Below, one piece after another: positions 29,430 to 38,647 of a DNA stretch of 64,000 nt. This DNA comes from Aquamicrobium defluvii (GTDB lineage Bacteria > Pseudomonadota > Alphaproteobacteria > Rhizobiales > Rhizobiaceae). Every line of letters begins with the position of its first letter. Within the stretch, counting starts at the first letter, position 1. Where the stretch lies: contig NZ_SNZF01000025.1 of the NCBI RefSeq assembly GCF_004363725.1, positions 1 to 64,000 on the forward strand, in the 5' to 3' direction. The notes beneath the pieces were generated by a model. It did not search any database. It was not told the origin of the DNA and saw only the letters and a program-made list of their open reading frames with translations. A program made the translations under genes and the position numbers.

Positions 29430-30089
29430 ATGCAGGGTCTGGATTTCACGGTTCTCGTCGAATATCTGCCGTTCCTTGCCTGGGGAGCGTGGTGGACGGC
29501 GCTGATTTCGGTACTGGCGGGGTTTTTGAGCTTCGGCATGGGTGTCGTTTTCGCGGTGGCGCTGCTCTATGCCCCGGCCGTCATCCGCGCCCCGGTCGCC
29601 GGCTTCATGTGGCTGTTCATGGGCACGCCGCTGCTTCTGCAACTCTTCCTGATCTATTTCGGGCTGGTGCAGATCGGCATCGACATTCCCGCGATCTGGT
29701 CGGGAGTCATCGGCCTCGGCCTCCACTATGCGGTGTATAACGCCGACATCCTGCGCGCCGGCATCGCCAGCATCGACAAGGGGCAGACCGAAGGTTCGCG
29801 CTCGCTCGGCTTCGGGCGGCTGCAAACCCTGCGCTATGTGGTCGTGCCCCAGGCCGTGCGCCTGACCCTGCCGCCCATCGGCAGCAACATGATCGCCCTG
29901 CTGAAGGAATCGTCGCTGGTTTCGGTGATCGGCATCGCGGAACTGGTCAATGCAGCCCAGCTCGGCATTTCCTCCACCTTCCGCCCCTTCGAGTTCTACA
30001 TCGCCGTGGCGGCAATCTATTATCTGCTCAACCTGCTGCTCGAAGGCGTGCTGGCGCTGATCGAAAAGCGCGTGGAGGCTACAAAATGA
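29430..30089 (+). CDS. Amino acid ABC transporter permease (second)
   Basis: A 219-residue permease of the same His/Glu/Gln/Arg family with GTPLLLQLFLIYFGLVQ and the EAA loop around TEGSRSLGFGRLQTLRYVVVPQA. The start follows the first permease by ten bases; its end overlaps the ATPase start by four. The similar but not identical sequence supports a two-permease complex. Confidence 0.88.
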   Translation: MQGLDFTVLVEYLPFLAWGAWWTALISVLAGFLSFGMGVVFAVALLYAPAVIRAPVAGFMWLFMGTPLLLQLFLIYFGLVQIGIDIPAIWSGVIGLGLHYAVYNADILRAGIASIDKGQTEGSRSLGFGRLQTLRYVVVPQAVRLTLPPIGSNMIALLKESSLVSVIGIAELVNAAQLGISSTFRPFEFYIAVAAIYYLLNLLLEGVLALIEKRVEATK

Positions 30090-30850
30090 CACAAAACACG
30101 CCCATGGTCGAAGTGCGTAACGCACGCAAATCGTTCGGCCATCTGGAAGTGCTCAAGGGGATCGATTTTTCGGTCGGCAAGGGGCAGATCTTTGCGCTGA
30201 TCGGCCCTTCCGGGTCCGGAAAATCGACGCTGCTGCGCTCGATCAATCAGCTTGAAACGCTGAACGAAGGCGAGGTCTGGCTGGATGGCGAAAGGGTCAA
30301 CCTCGACATTCAGGGCATGGCCTATGAGCGTCACATCAACCATGTGCGGCAGCAGATGGGCATGGTGTTCCAGCACTTCAACCTGTTCCCGCATCTCACC
30401 GTTCTGGAGAACATCACCCTCGGGCCGATCAAGCTGAAGGGGATGGCGAAGGCGGAGGCGCGCGAACTGGCCTGCGATCTGCTGGCCAAGGTGGGTCTGG
30501 CCGACAAGGTCGACGTCTATCCGTCGCGGCTGTCCGGCGGGCAGAAGCAGCGTGTGGCCATCGCCAGGGCGCTGGCGATGAAACCCAAGGTGATGCTCTT
30601 CGACGAGGCGACATCAGCGCTCGACCCGGAGCTCGTCGACGAGGTCAACGCCGTGATGAAGCAGCTTGCCGCCGAACACATGACCATGCTGATCGTCACG
30701 CATGAAATGCGTTTTGCCGACGAGGTATCGGACTATGTCATCTTCATGGATGGCGGCGTTGTCGTCGAGGAAGGCCCTCCCGCGCAACTCTTCCGCAATC
30801 CCCGGCAGGAACGCACCCGGCAGTTCCTGCGCAAGCACCTTTCCGCCTGA
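30086..30850 (+). CDS. Amino acid ABC transporter ATP-binding protein (GlnQ type)
   Basis: A 254-residue polar amino-acid ATPase. Walker A is GPSGSGKSTL, the Q-loop lies in GMVFQHFNLFPHLTVLENI, the signature is LSGGQKQR and Walker B is VMLFDEATSALDPE, all in the normal order. It overlaps the second permease gene by four bases and is followed 40 bases later by the aminotransferase gene. It energises the importer. Confidence 0.92.
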   Translation: MTQNTPMVEVRNARKSFGHLEVLKGIDFSVGKGQIFALIGPSGSGKSTLLRSINQLETLNEGEVWLDGERVNLDIQGMAYERHINHVRQQMGMVFQHFNLFPHLTVLENITLGPIKLKGMAKAEARELACDLLAKVGLADKVDVYPSRLSGGQKQRVAIARALAMKPKVMLFDEATSALDPELVDEVNAVMKQLAAEHMTMLIVTHEMRFADEVSDYVIFMDGGVVVEEGPPAQLFRNPRQERTRQFLRKHLSA

Positions 30851-30890
30851 ACCCAGGCTCTTGTCGCACATCCAGCCGAAAGACCCGTCA

Positions 30891-32366
30891 ATGTCCGATA
30901 CCGCCGTCACCAAACCCGAGCGCGCTCCCTCGCACCTGTTTTATCAGTCGCGCAGTCGCCGCCCCCAGGCCACCCATGCGCAGGGCATCTATATCTGGGA
31001 CGAAAACGGACGGCGGGTCATCGATGGCTCCTCGGGCGCGATGGTCGTCAACATCGGCCATTCCAATCCCAATGTGATCGCGGCCATGAAGGCGCAGCTG
31101 GACCGTGCCACCTTCATCTACCGGCTGCATTTCGAGAACGAGCCGGCCGAGGAGCTGGCGCGCAGGCTGGCAGGACGGATGCCCGGCGATCTGGACAAGG
31201 TGTTCTTCGTCTCCGGCGGTTCCGAAGCGGTTGAGTCGGCCATCAAGCTGGCCCGCCAGTGGGCGGTGGCCACCGATCAGGCAGGCCGCTGGAAGGTTAT
31301 TTCCCGCTTCCCTTCCTATCATGGCGCCACGCTTGGCGCTCTGGCGGTCACAGGCTACAATGCGCTCACCGCGCCGTTCACGCCGATGCTGCCGGCCATG
31401 CCGAAGATCGCGGCTCCGACCGCCTATCTCGATCGCGACAATCTGACGATGGAGGAGCGCGGGCTGAAATACGCCGATCTTCTGGAGGCCCGGATCGAGG
31501 CCGAAGGCCCCGAATCCGTGCTGGCCTTCATCATGGAGCCGATTGGCGGCGCTTCAACCGGGGCGCTCGTTGCCCCCGACAGCTATTACGCCCGGATCCG
31601 CGAGATCTGCGACCGCTACGGCGTTCTTCTCATTCATGACGAGGTCATGAGTGGTGCCGGCCGCACCGGCAAATATCTCGGCGGCGACCACTGGAACTGC
31701 CGGCCCGACATCGTCGCCCTGTCGAAGGGCCTCGGTGCCGGCTACGCACCGCTTGGCGCCATGATCGCCTCGGACCGGCTGGTACAGCCTGTGCTCGGCA
31801 TGGGCGGCTTCGCCCATGGCTACACCTAGAGCATTTTGCAGCCAAATGGAAACATTTGGCGTCGCACAAATGCAGTATAAACAAATAGTTAGATCATTTC
31901 ATCGATTCGGAGAAACGATGAAATGGTCTATGCCGGCAACCCGCTGGCCTGTGCGGCAGGTCTTGCGGTGCTGGGAGAGATCGACAGGCTCGATCTTCTG
32001 GCAAATGCCACGCGCATGGGCGATCGTCTCAAGGGCGGGCTCCACGCATTGGCCGAACGCTATCCCTTCATCGGAGACGTGCGCGGCAAGGGCCTGCTTC
32101 TGGCTGCCGAATTCGTCTCGGACAAGCAGACGATGGCGCCGCTTCCGGCCGGGCTCAACGCCTATAACAGGGTGGTCGAACTGGCTTATGAGCGCGGGCT
32201 CATCATCTATTCGCGCCGCACGCGCGGTGGCGTCGACGGCGATCACTTCCTGATCTGTCCGCCGATGATCGTGACCGGGGCCGAGGCGGACGAAATCCTC
32301 TCCATACTTGACGACACCCTGAGCGCTCTGGCGTGGGAGCTCAAGCTGCCAATGGCAGGCTTCTGA
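30891..32366 (+). pseudogene. Class III aminotransferase interrupted by a 104-bp repeat element
   Basis: Fold type I PLP aminotransferase split in two. The first part (312 codons) contains the cofactor phosphate loop VSGGSEAVESAIKLARQ, the Asp of the HDEVMSGAGRTG segment and the PLP lysine in ALSKGLGAGYAPLG. It stops at a TAG immediately after AHGYT. The second part resumes with YAGNPLACAAGLAVL and runs to the C-terminus. Removing the insert restores the conserved HGYTYAGNPLACAA junction in frame. The gene is last in the amino-acid transporter operon, so its enzyme probably used an imported amine or amino acid. Unless two fragments reassemble, it is inactive. Confidence 0.85.
31827..31930 (+). 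mobile_element. TA-flanked miniature palindromic element, copy A (inside aminotransferase gene)
   Basis: A 100-base unit lies between two TA dinucleotides; deleting the unit plus one TA restores the aminotransferase reading frame, so TA is a target duplication. The ends GAGCATTTTGCAG and (reverse complement of the other end) GACCATTTCATCG form imperfect inverted termini. Inside are two hairpins: CCAAATG-GAAA-CATTTGG and a GATCATTTCATCG stem with one mismatch. No coding capacity. TA duplication is typical of IS630/Tc1-mariner type transposition, which suggests a non-autonomous element moved by such an enzyme; the size recalls ~100-base repeats of Rhizobiales such as Brucella Bru-RS. A copy lies at 53 kb. 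Confidence 0.8.
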
Positions 32367-32453
32367 TATACGGCCCGGAACGCCGGCCATCTCCTGCTCC
32401 GGCGTCCGGTCCCTGCATTGCTGCGCGGACCGACGCCGGGCGCTTTCGCGGCT

Positions 32454-32900
32454 TCAGCGCACGACGAGCACAGGCAGTGTCGTGTGGGCCAGCACTTCCT
32501 GGGTCTGGCTGCCAAGCAGCAGGCGCGCAGCGCCACGCCGGCCATGCGACGACATGACGATCACATCGCAATCCCTCAGCTTCGCTGTCCTGACGATGGC
32601 CTCGGCGGGATGATCGTCAATCTCATGCAGCAGATCGACGGTGACGCCGTGTTCGGCGGCGCGCTGCTCGATCGACCGGAACCGGTTCTTCATCTCCTCG
32701 TCGATCTGCTGGTCATAGCGGACAACCGGGTCGGCGATGCCGCCCAGGGCGGCCGCGCGCGCCGCCTCCTGCCGCAGCGGTTCCGAAACGTTCAGCACCG
32801 TCACTCTGGCGCCTAGCGGTGCGGCGAGCGCCAGACCGTGTTCGACGCCTCTGGCTGCGAGCTCCGAGCCATCGGTTGCAATAAGGATATGTTTGTACAT
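32454..32900 (-). CDS. Universal stress protein, single domain
   Basis: A 148-residue UspA-fold protein. It begins MYKHILIATDGSE and carries the ATP-binding loop SSHGRRGAARLLLGSQTQEVL, matching the G-2x-G-9x-G(S/T) pattern of nucleotide-binding members. Cytoplasmic. It is the outermost gene of a leftward stress-type group with a small conserved protein, a two-domain kinase and a tandem Usp protein. Longer upstream in-frame sequence is not Usp-like. Role in stress or low-oxygen survival is family knowledge. Confidence 0.88.
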   Translation of the reverse strand: MYKHILIATDGSELAARGVEHGLALAAPLGARVTVLNVSEPLRQEAARAAALGGIADPVVRYDQQIDEEMKNRFRSIEQRAAEHGVTVDLLHEIDDHPAEAIVRTAKLRDCDVIVMSSHGRRGAARLLLGSQTQEVLAHTTLPVLVVR

Positions 32901-32967
32901 TTCTTTTCTCGCTGACATTGTGTGCGGCGTTTTGCACCGGCACCGATCCGGTGCCCGGTCAAGGGGA

Positions 32968-33354
32968 TCAGGGTTTTTCGACCCGCGCCACCTGATAGGT
33001 CTGCATGGTCCCGTCCTGCCTGATCGAGACATATTCGCCGGTGACGAAACTTTCCTCGCCGAGGCGGAAGCCGATCTCGTTGTCGGCGTCGCCTTCCTCA
33101 TAGTCGAAATACCATTGCCCGCCGGGCTTGCGCCGCAGGCGGCCGATGCGCTCGCCGTCGTTATCGGAAAAGCGGCGGACACGGCAGAAGGCCTGATGTG
33201 TCTTCCATGTGGCGGCGTCGAGGCATCCGGTCTCGTCGAGCGGCACGAGAAGATCGTAGCCCTCTTCGCGGTCGCCCTGTGGGTGGCCTGCGGTCCGCGC
33301 GAGAAGAAGTCTCACGTGGCGGAAGTTCGGTGTCAGGTCCTTCAGTTCCGTCAT
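32968..33354 (-). CDS. Conserved small protein of unknown function
   Basis: A 128-residue soluble protein, not recognised. It starts MTELKDLTPNFRHVRLLLAR and has acidic, charged composition with RVRRFSDNDGERIGRL and the segment GQWYFDYEEGDADNEIGFRL. No signal peptide, membrane segment or named motif is visible. Its placing between a universal stress protein and a kinase-like gene in one direction suggests a stress-related function. The ATG has GGAGA upstream; a much longer frame on the same strand extends to 34.1 kb but overlaps the kinase gene and is not credible. Confidence 0.65.
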   Translation of the reverse strand: MTELKDLTPNFRHVRLLLARTAGHPQGDREEGYDLLVPLDETGCLDAATWKTHQAFCRVRRFSDNDGERIGRLRRKPGGQWYFDYEEGDADNEIGFRLGEESFVTGEYVSIRQDGTMQTYQVARVEKP

Positions 33355-33496
33355 GGTCTGGTCTCCTTTTCTTCCACAATGCGAGGTCCGGCGCACCGCG
33401 CCTTGATCCGCATCAAGGAAGCCGGGTGGAATGCAGCATCCCCTGCCCCCTGCTTGTCGTTTCGGTGCGGGCCATGTGTAACGGCAAGGCTGCGCC

Positions 33497-35032
33497 TCAG
33501 CCGGAGGGCAGGGCGAGGATCGAACCGACGATTTCCGGCGGGCTGAGGCCGGCGTCGATCCGCTGCCAGCCGACCGTGCCGGCATCCCGCTGCAACTGCC
33601 GCGACAGGATATCCACCGTGGCGTCCGAAGTGCCGCCCTTGCGGCGTTCCACCCTTTGCCAGAGAACGTCGGGCGCAGCCTCCAGCCAGATACCGAGAAA
33701 CGGCAGGCCGAGCGTTGCGGCCGCGTTTTCAATGCGCGCGCGATCCGCCGGGCGGTCGAAGACGGCGTTGGCGACGACACAGCCGCCCGCCGACAGGACG
33801 ACACCCGCACGCCAGACCATATCGCCGTAGACCTGTTCGGAGATTTCGGGCCGATAGGCCTTTTCCGGCAGGCGTGTTTCCGGCGGCACGCCGTGCATGG
33901 CCTTGCGGATGCGGTCGCTTTCCACGATGCGCGCTCCCGGAGGCGCCCCGACATGCGCGGCCAGAGCATCGGCAATCGTCGTCTTGCCGGAGCCGCTGAG
34001 GCCGCCGATGGCGACGAGCCGGGCCGGCCGCTCCTCCAGCAAGGCCGTTGCGAGGGTGAAGTAGCTCCGCGCCTCGTCGCCCACAACCTTTGCGTCGCCA
34101 CCGCCTTCGGCAGCTTGCGTCCCGAGGACATGCGCCCTTATTGCCGCCCTTACCGCCATGAAGAAGGGCAGGAGGACGAAACCGTCCTCGTCGTCGGCCT
34201 CATCGAGATAGCGGTTCGTCACCAGATTGGCGAGCTCGGGAAAGCCGCGATGCCACAGGTCCATCAGCAGAAACGAGACGTCGTAGAGAACGTCTGTCGT
34301 GGCGATCTGCTCGCTGAACTCGATGCAGTCGAACAGGCAGGGTTCGCCGCGCACGAGGCAGATGTTGCGCAGATGCAGGTCGCCATGGCAGCGGCGAACC
34401 TTGCCGGCGGCGGCGCGGCTGTCGAGCAGGGTCGCGTGACGCGCGAGCGCGGCGTGAAAGCCGGCATCGAGCGCGCCGACCCCTGCCTCGTCGAAGAAGT
34501 TGCCGGCCGCGAACCCGGCCCGGTTGATTTCCAGAATGCGCCGCATGTTGGCCGCGCCATCCCCGGCATCCGCGATGGGCGCTTCGCGATGGAAGCGCCG
34601 GATCGTGCGCGCCGTTTCGGTCAACAGCCCGGGCGTGAGCCGGCCTTCCCGCGCCATGCGGTCGAACAGGGCCGACTGATCGAAGCGCCGCATTTCCACG
34701 ACGGCGTCGACAAGCGGCCCGTCGCCATCGAATTCGAGGGCGCCGCCGGCGCCGCGCGTAATGCGCCGCGCACCGAGGTAAAGGTCCGGCGCGGTCATCG
34801 AGTTGAGCTCGACCTCGCGGACACAGGCCGCAAGGCGCCGCTGCGGCGTCGAGAAGTCGGCATAGGGCAGTTTCACGGCGCGCTTCATCTTGTAGGCGCG
34901 CTCACCCGTCAGGAAGACGCGCGATATATGGGTGAGCATCGTCTCGACGCCCGCGCCGCCATGGGTGGCCGGGTCCGAAAGGAACGCGACAGCCTCGGCC
35001 TGCCCGTCTGTATCCAACGTCCGTCTCCGCAA
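33497..35032 (-). CDS. Aminoglycoside-phosphotransferase-like and P-loop kinase two-domain protein
   Basis: A 511-residue protein with two enzyme-like domains. The N-terminal domain (about residues 1-330) is of the APH/choline-kinase fold, shown by the catalytic-loop HGDLHLRNICLV and the FDCIEFSE metal-site segment. The C-terminal domain (about 340-510) has Walker A GGLSGSGKTT and resembles gluconate/zeta-toxin-type kinases. Such fusions recur in proteobacteria near universal stress genes, as here. Substrate is not known. The start is the first ATG of the frame, 39 bases after the tandem Usp gene's stop. Confidence 0.8.
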   Translation of the reverse strand: MRRRTLDTDGQAEAVAFLSDPATHGGAGVETMLTHISRVFLTGERAYKMKRAVKLPYADFSTPQRRLAACVREVELNSMTAPDLYLGARRITRGAGGALEFDGDGPLVDAVVEMRRFDQSALFDRMAREGRLTPGLLTETARTIRRFHREAPIADAGDGAANMRRILEINRAGFAAGNFFDEAGVGALDAGFHAALARHATLLDSRAAAGKVRRCHGDLHLRNICLVRGEPCLFDCIEFSEQIATTDVLYDVSFLLMDLWHRGFPELANLVTNRYLDEADDEDGFVLLPFFMAVRAAIRAHVLGTQAAEGGGDAKVVGDEARSYFTLATALLEERPARLVAIGGLSGSGKTTIADALAAHVGAPPGARIVESDRIRKAMHGVPPETRLPEKAYRPEISEQVYGDMVWRAGVVLSAGGCVVANAVFDRPADRARIENAAATLGLPFLGIWLEAAPDVLWQRVERRKGGTSDATVDILSRQLQRDAGTVGWQRIDAGLSPPEIVGSILALPSG

Positions 35033-35074
35033 ATATCGTGGCGGGCTTGCAGACCGGCTGCCGGCCCGCGCTCG

Positions 35075-35911
35075 TCAGCGGGCCATGAACACCGGCAGCG
35101 GCGGGCTTTCGAGCATGGAACTGGTGACGCCGCCGAAAATCCGCTGCCGCAATCTGGAGTGGCCGTAGGCACCCATGACCAGAAGATCGGCGGCGGTGTC
35201 GACCGCATGCTGGCGCAGCGCGGAGGCGACGTCTCGCCCCTGGCTTGGCACCCGGTCCACCACGACCCTGACGCCATGGCGCGCGAGATAGGCGGCGGCG
35301 TCCGCGCCCGGTTCCTCGCCATGCTCCTCGTTGCCCTCGACCGGATCGACGAGAACGAGATGCACGTCTTCGGCAGTCCGAAGCAGCGGAAGCGACCATG
35401 CAACGGCCTGCGAGGATTCGAGCCGCCCGTCCCATGCGACCATGATCCGTTTCGGCGAAAGGGTGGGTGTGTGGCCTGCCGGGACCAGCAGCAGCGGCTT
35501 GCCCGCATGGAACAGCACACCCTCGACCACATTGGTTTTCAGCTCGTCGGACGAAAGCCCGTCCGGTCCCAACAGGGCCATGTCGGCATAGCGGGCGCGG
35601 CGGCCGATGGCTTCGTCGGCCCAGGCGATCTCCTGGTATTCGCTCGCTATGTCGGACGAGATCGTCATGGAGGCAAGCAGGCCGGAGACCGCGTCCGTGC
35701 GCGCCTGGAGCTTTTCCAGATCGACCTGCCTTTCCTGATACCAGGCTTCTGAAACGACCGCCGCATAGGCGCCGATCGGTGGCGGCGCGGCCAGCCCTAC
35801 GACGAAGACGGCGAGATGCGCCTCGACGTCCTCACAAAGCGCGGCGCCGAGCTTGAGATCGGCGTCGCCATGGCCGGGGGAAGTCACTGTCAGGATTGTC
35901 TTGAAGCTCAT
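35075..35911 (-). CDS. Tandem universal stress protein
   Basis: A 278-residue protein with two Usp-like halves. The first half begins MSFKTILTVTSPGHG and lacks a clean ATP loop; the second (from about residue 150) begins RIMVAWDGRLESSQAV and has GAYGHSRLRQRIFGGVTSSML, matching the nucleotide-binding pattern. Two starts are possible; the ATG with GGAG eight bases upstream was chosen over a GTG 27 bases earlier. It leads the leftward stress group. Two-domain Usp proteins commonly have one active half. Confidence 0.85.
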   Translation of the reverse strand: MSFKTILTVTSPGHGDADLKLGAALCEDVEAHLAVFVVGLAAPPPIGAYAAVVSEAWYQERQVDLEKLQARTDAVSGLLASMTISSDIASEYQEIAWADEAIGRRARYADMALLGPDGLSSDELKTNVVEGVLFHAGKPLLLVPAGHTPTLSPKRIMVAWDGRLESSQAVAWSLPLLRTAEDVHLVLVDPVEGNEEHGEEPGADAAAYLARHGVRVVVDRVPSQGRDVASALRQHAVDTAADLLVMGAYGHSRLRQRIFGGVTSSMLESPPLPVFMAR

Positions 35912-36037
35912 CGGGATGCTCCGCGGTGCTTTCTTCACATCCCCTCATAGCAGATGCCGGAACCGAAGCGCTTGCGTTGGATCAAAGGCTTTGTCCCGGA
36001 GGAGCGAACCCGAGCCGGCGTCCGGTGCGGTGTCGGA

Positions 36038-36640
36038 TCATGCGAGCACGTCGAACAGCGTGAGGATCCAGACGATCTGGAAGAGCAGGGCGAATGCCAC
36101 GAAGACGGCGTCATAGCGCTCGGAATCGACAAAGAGCGCGCCGGCTGCGCCAGCGACGAGCAGCGACTGCCGCACCGGATAGGCCCAGCCGTAGACATGG
36201 TGGTAGTAGCTCTGGCCCTTGGTCATCGTGTCGACGACGTCCACCAGCAGCAGAACGAGGAGGAGCGCGTAGAACCATTTCCTGCGCTGCCGGAAATAGT
36301 CGCGGAAGCCCTTGTATTCGCTGATCTGGTCGGGAAAAAGCATCGCCGCCAGCATGACGAAGACGATCGAATAGCAGATCAGCAGGAAATAGAGGGGAAA
36401 GGTCCAGACCCTGATCTGTGACAGGGCGAACTCGAACCACCAGAAATGGATGATGAACAGGAAGAGGAACGCCACCCAGCCCAGATGGACGGCATAGACC
36501 TTCTCCGTGCCCGGATGCTGGAGGAAGCGGGTTACGCCGGTAACCAGACGGGCGACGCTGATGCCCAGCACCATGCCCACGATGATGCGGATGTGCACGA
36601 ATATCTCGTGGCTCTCCTGGATCGGCGCGTCGACATTCAT
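36038..36640 (-). CDS. Integral membrane protein of unknown function
   Basis: A 200-residue membrane protein with about six hydrophobic helices. No named family was recognised. Notable segments are VGMVLGISVARLVTGVTRF near the start, the aromatic-rich FLFIIHFWWFEFALSQ and the C-terminal YDAVFVAFALLFQIVWIL. Its last 24 residues are duplicated, in decayed form, at 11.2-11.3 kb. It lies 127 bases upstream of the tandem Usp gene in the same direction. The ATG at MNVDAPIQ is preferred over a slightly earlier in-frame ATG. Confidence 0.75.
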   Translation of the reverse strand: MNVDAPIQESHEIFVHIRIIVGMVLGISVARLVTGVTRFLQHPGTEKVYAVHLGWVAFLFLFIIHFWWFEFALSQIRVWTFPLYFLLICYSIVFVMLAAMLFPDQISEYKGFRDYFRQRRKWFYALLLVLLLVDVVDTMTKGQSYYHHVYGWAYPVRQSLLVAGAAGALFVDSERYDAVFVAFALLFQIVWILTLFDVLA

Positions 36641-36774
36641 ATGTGCTTCCAACCTGCGGACTGCCTGCGCGGCATCGGTCCGGAACCGGACCGGCTACGC
36701 ACGATGCGTAGCGCAAGGACCCCGGCTGCCGCAAGAAAATCCGGAAAAGCTGCGATCCATCTGCCTCGCCGGCT

Positions 36775-37045
36775 TCAGATATGGCGAGAGGGTTTGCCGG
36801 TCTGGCGCCGCAGGTTGCCGGGGCTTGCCCCGCGGCATCGTTTCATGACGGAAGACAGGTGGCTGTGACAGGGGAAGCCGCACAACGCCGCGATTTCGGC
36901 AAACGGCTTGCCGGATGAGACGATGAGCCGTTCGGCAAGGTCGAGCCGGCATTGCAGCACATATTGATGCGGGGGTTGCCCGGTGGTCTGCCGGAAAGCG
37001 CGCAGGAGATGGCTTGGCGAGAGGCCGCCGGCGGGATGAACGCGA
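36775..37045 (-). pseudogene. AraC-family regulator C-terminal remnant
   Basis: The minus strand encodes GGLSPSHLLRAFRQTTGQPP, then QYVLQCRLDLAERLIVSSGK, AEIAALCGF and a second helix-turn-helix ending in PGNLRRQTGKP. This is the double helix-turn-helix DNA-binding region of AraC/XylS regulators. The N-terminal effector domain is missing because the frame meets unrelated sequence of the adjoining remnant at about 37.04 kb. No start is credible, so it is a truncated gene. The intact regulator's target is unknown. Confidence 0.65.
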
Positions 37046-37656
37046 CCATCGACTCACTGTTTGACGAACATGCCCGCTACCGTTCGTTCTTCGACGCGCT
37101 GAAGAAGGCCGTGTCCGAAGGCGACAAGGCGGCTGTGGCGGCGATGGTCGATTATCCGTTTCAGGCGCGCATCGACGGCAAGTCGGTGAAGATCGGGGAT
37201 GCGGCCCATTTCGTTGCCGACTACGACAAGGTCGTCACGGCGAAGGTGAAGAGCGCGCTTCATGCGCAAGGCTATGAAAGCCTCTTCGCGAACTGGCAGG
37301 GCGTGATGGTCGGAGACGGGTAAATCTGGTTCTACGGCGTCGGCGACGCCAACGAGATCAAGTACGATCACCGGGGTCACGATGTGGGGGCCGCCGTGGC
37401 CGGAGCGGTGCTCGGTGCGATCGTCGAGGGCATGGCGCAGGACAAGAAGAGCAAGCGGCATCACACGACTTCCAACCACGCCCCCGCAAGCGGCTACAAT
37501 GGCTGCCACGGCGTCGGGTGCCTGGTCGACAATTCCGGCCAGACGGTGGACGATACGCCCCAGTTCGACAGGCAGGGCGAGCCGAATTTCGACGAGCATG
37601 GCAACTATCAGGGCTGCCATGGCCTGGGCTGCCTTGCAGACGATCCCGACGAATAG
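37036..37656 (+). pseudogene. Hypothetical secreted-type protein broken by a stop codon
   Basis: A frame starting at MNATIDSLFDEHARYRSFFD continues with VKSALHAQGYESLFANWQGVMVGDG, then hits TAA at 37321-37323 and continues in the same frame as IWFYGVGDANEI. Proteins of this type usually read GDGxxWFxGV at this point, so the TAA is best explained as a nonsense mutation in a Glu codon. Downstream, 90 more codons include the glycine-rich VAGAVLGAIVEGMAQDKK and two copies of GCHGxGCLxDxx. The signal peptide is absent. The 3' part could instead be a second remnant fused in frame. Confidence 0.5.
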
Positions 37657-37865
37657 TCAGTCGCGTTCAGTGGGCCAGTGCCGGTCGGCCGGGCGGGCTG
37701 TGGTGGGCGAGGGCGCCGCTTCCATTCGGATGGATACGGCCTTGCCTTCCCGCCGCGCAGCGGGACCGCGCCGGTCCCAACCTTCGGGAATGCGGTGACA
37801 TATCCGGGTTGCGGACCGGATATTTCGCAAAGCCGCCATCAGCTGCCGTTGCTGCGCCGGGCTCT

Positions 37866-38543
37866 TCAACTGACGGCAAATTCTTCATGGGTGCGCAGGA
37901 AACGGAGGAAATCCTCGCCGCCCAGAATGAGGTCCCGCTCGATCGCGGTCCTCGCCCTGGCAGGTTTCCGCTCCCTCAGCGCGGCGATCACATTCTGATG
38001 CTCCGCGGCACCGATATATTTGTGCTCGCCTTCCTTGAAGAAGACGGTCAGCATCGGCCCCATCGACACCCAGAGGCTTTCGATATGCGCAACCAGCATA
38101 TCCATTCTGGAAAGCCTGTAGACCGCAAAATGGAAATCGCGATTGTAGCGGAAGGCGTCCTCCGGGTCGCCGGCCCGGTCGACCTTCTCGAAGATCGTCT
38201 GGATCTCCACCAGCCGGTCGATCTCCTCTTCCGTGGCGGTCTCGGCGGCCAGCCCGGCGGCCAGTCCTTCCAGCGAGAGCCGTATGGTTCTCACTTCCAT
38301 GTAGCGGGCCAGCGTCATGGGCGGCACGGTGACAAAGCGGCCCGAACGCAGTTCCAGCCCGCGCTCGCTGACCAGCCGCAGGCATGCCTCGCGAACCGGA
38401 GTGACGCTGGTGCCGAGCTTCTCGGCAAGGTCCTGCATCACCAGCCTTTGCCCGGGCCTGAACTGACCGGAGATCAACCCTTCGCGCAAGGCAATGTAGG
38501 CGCGGGCGGAAAGATTGCCCTGCTCTAGCGGCTGGATGTTCAC
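37866..38543 (-). CDS. GntR-family transcriptional regulator, FCD subgroup
   Basis: A 225-residue regulator. It has the winged helix ARAYIALREGLISGQFRPGQ and SVTPVREACLRLVSERGLEL, and an FCD sensor domain with RTIRLSLEGLAAGLAAETA, FHFAVYRLSRM and EHQNVIAALRER. The GTG start was chosen for its AAGGAG eight bases upstream. It follows the transketolase genes on the same strand by 104 bases and is likely to control them and the divergent aminotransferase, since a similar palindromic site stands at both places. Ligand unknown. Confidence 0.85.
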   Translation of the reverse strand: MNIQPLEQGNLSARAYIALREGLISGQFRPGQRLVMQDLAEKLGTSVTPVREACLRLVSERGLELRSGRFVTVPPMTLARYMEVRTIRLSLEGLAAGLAAETATEEEIDRLVEIQTIFEKVDRAGDPEDAFRYNRDFHFAVYRLSRMDMLVAHIESLWVSMGPMLTVFFKEGEHKYIGAAEHQNVIAALRERKPARARTAIERDLILGGEDFLRFLRTHEEFAVS

Positions 38544-38592
38544 GGTTGCTTCTCCTTCCCACCTTTTAAATAGCGTCATCACCTTGGGGACG

Positions 38593-38609
38593 ATTCTACA
38601 AGATATAAT
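38593..38609. promoter_or_regulatory. Second candidate GntR site before the regulator gene
   Basis: Sequence TCTACAAGATATAA aligns with TCTTATAAGTTATAA of the divergent-promoter palindrome with one gap and two mismatches. Location directly in front of the GntR gene supports autoregulation. The symmetry is weak, so this is a secondary site at best. Confidence 0.35.
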
Positions 38610-38647
38610 TTGCCGGCGGGCACGTGTGCCGGGGCTGGCTCGCCGCC

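Noticed and set aside
33656..35752. Plus-strand 698-codon frame opposite the kinase and Usp genes
   Set aside because: Spans two real genes on the other strand and shows no family pattern; a codon-bias artefact.
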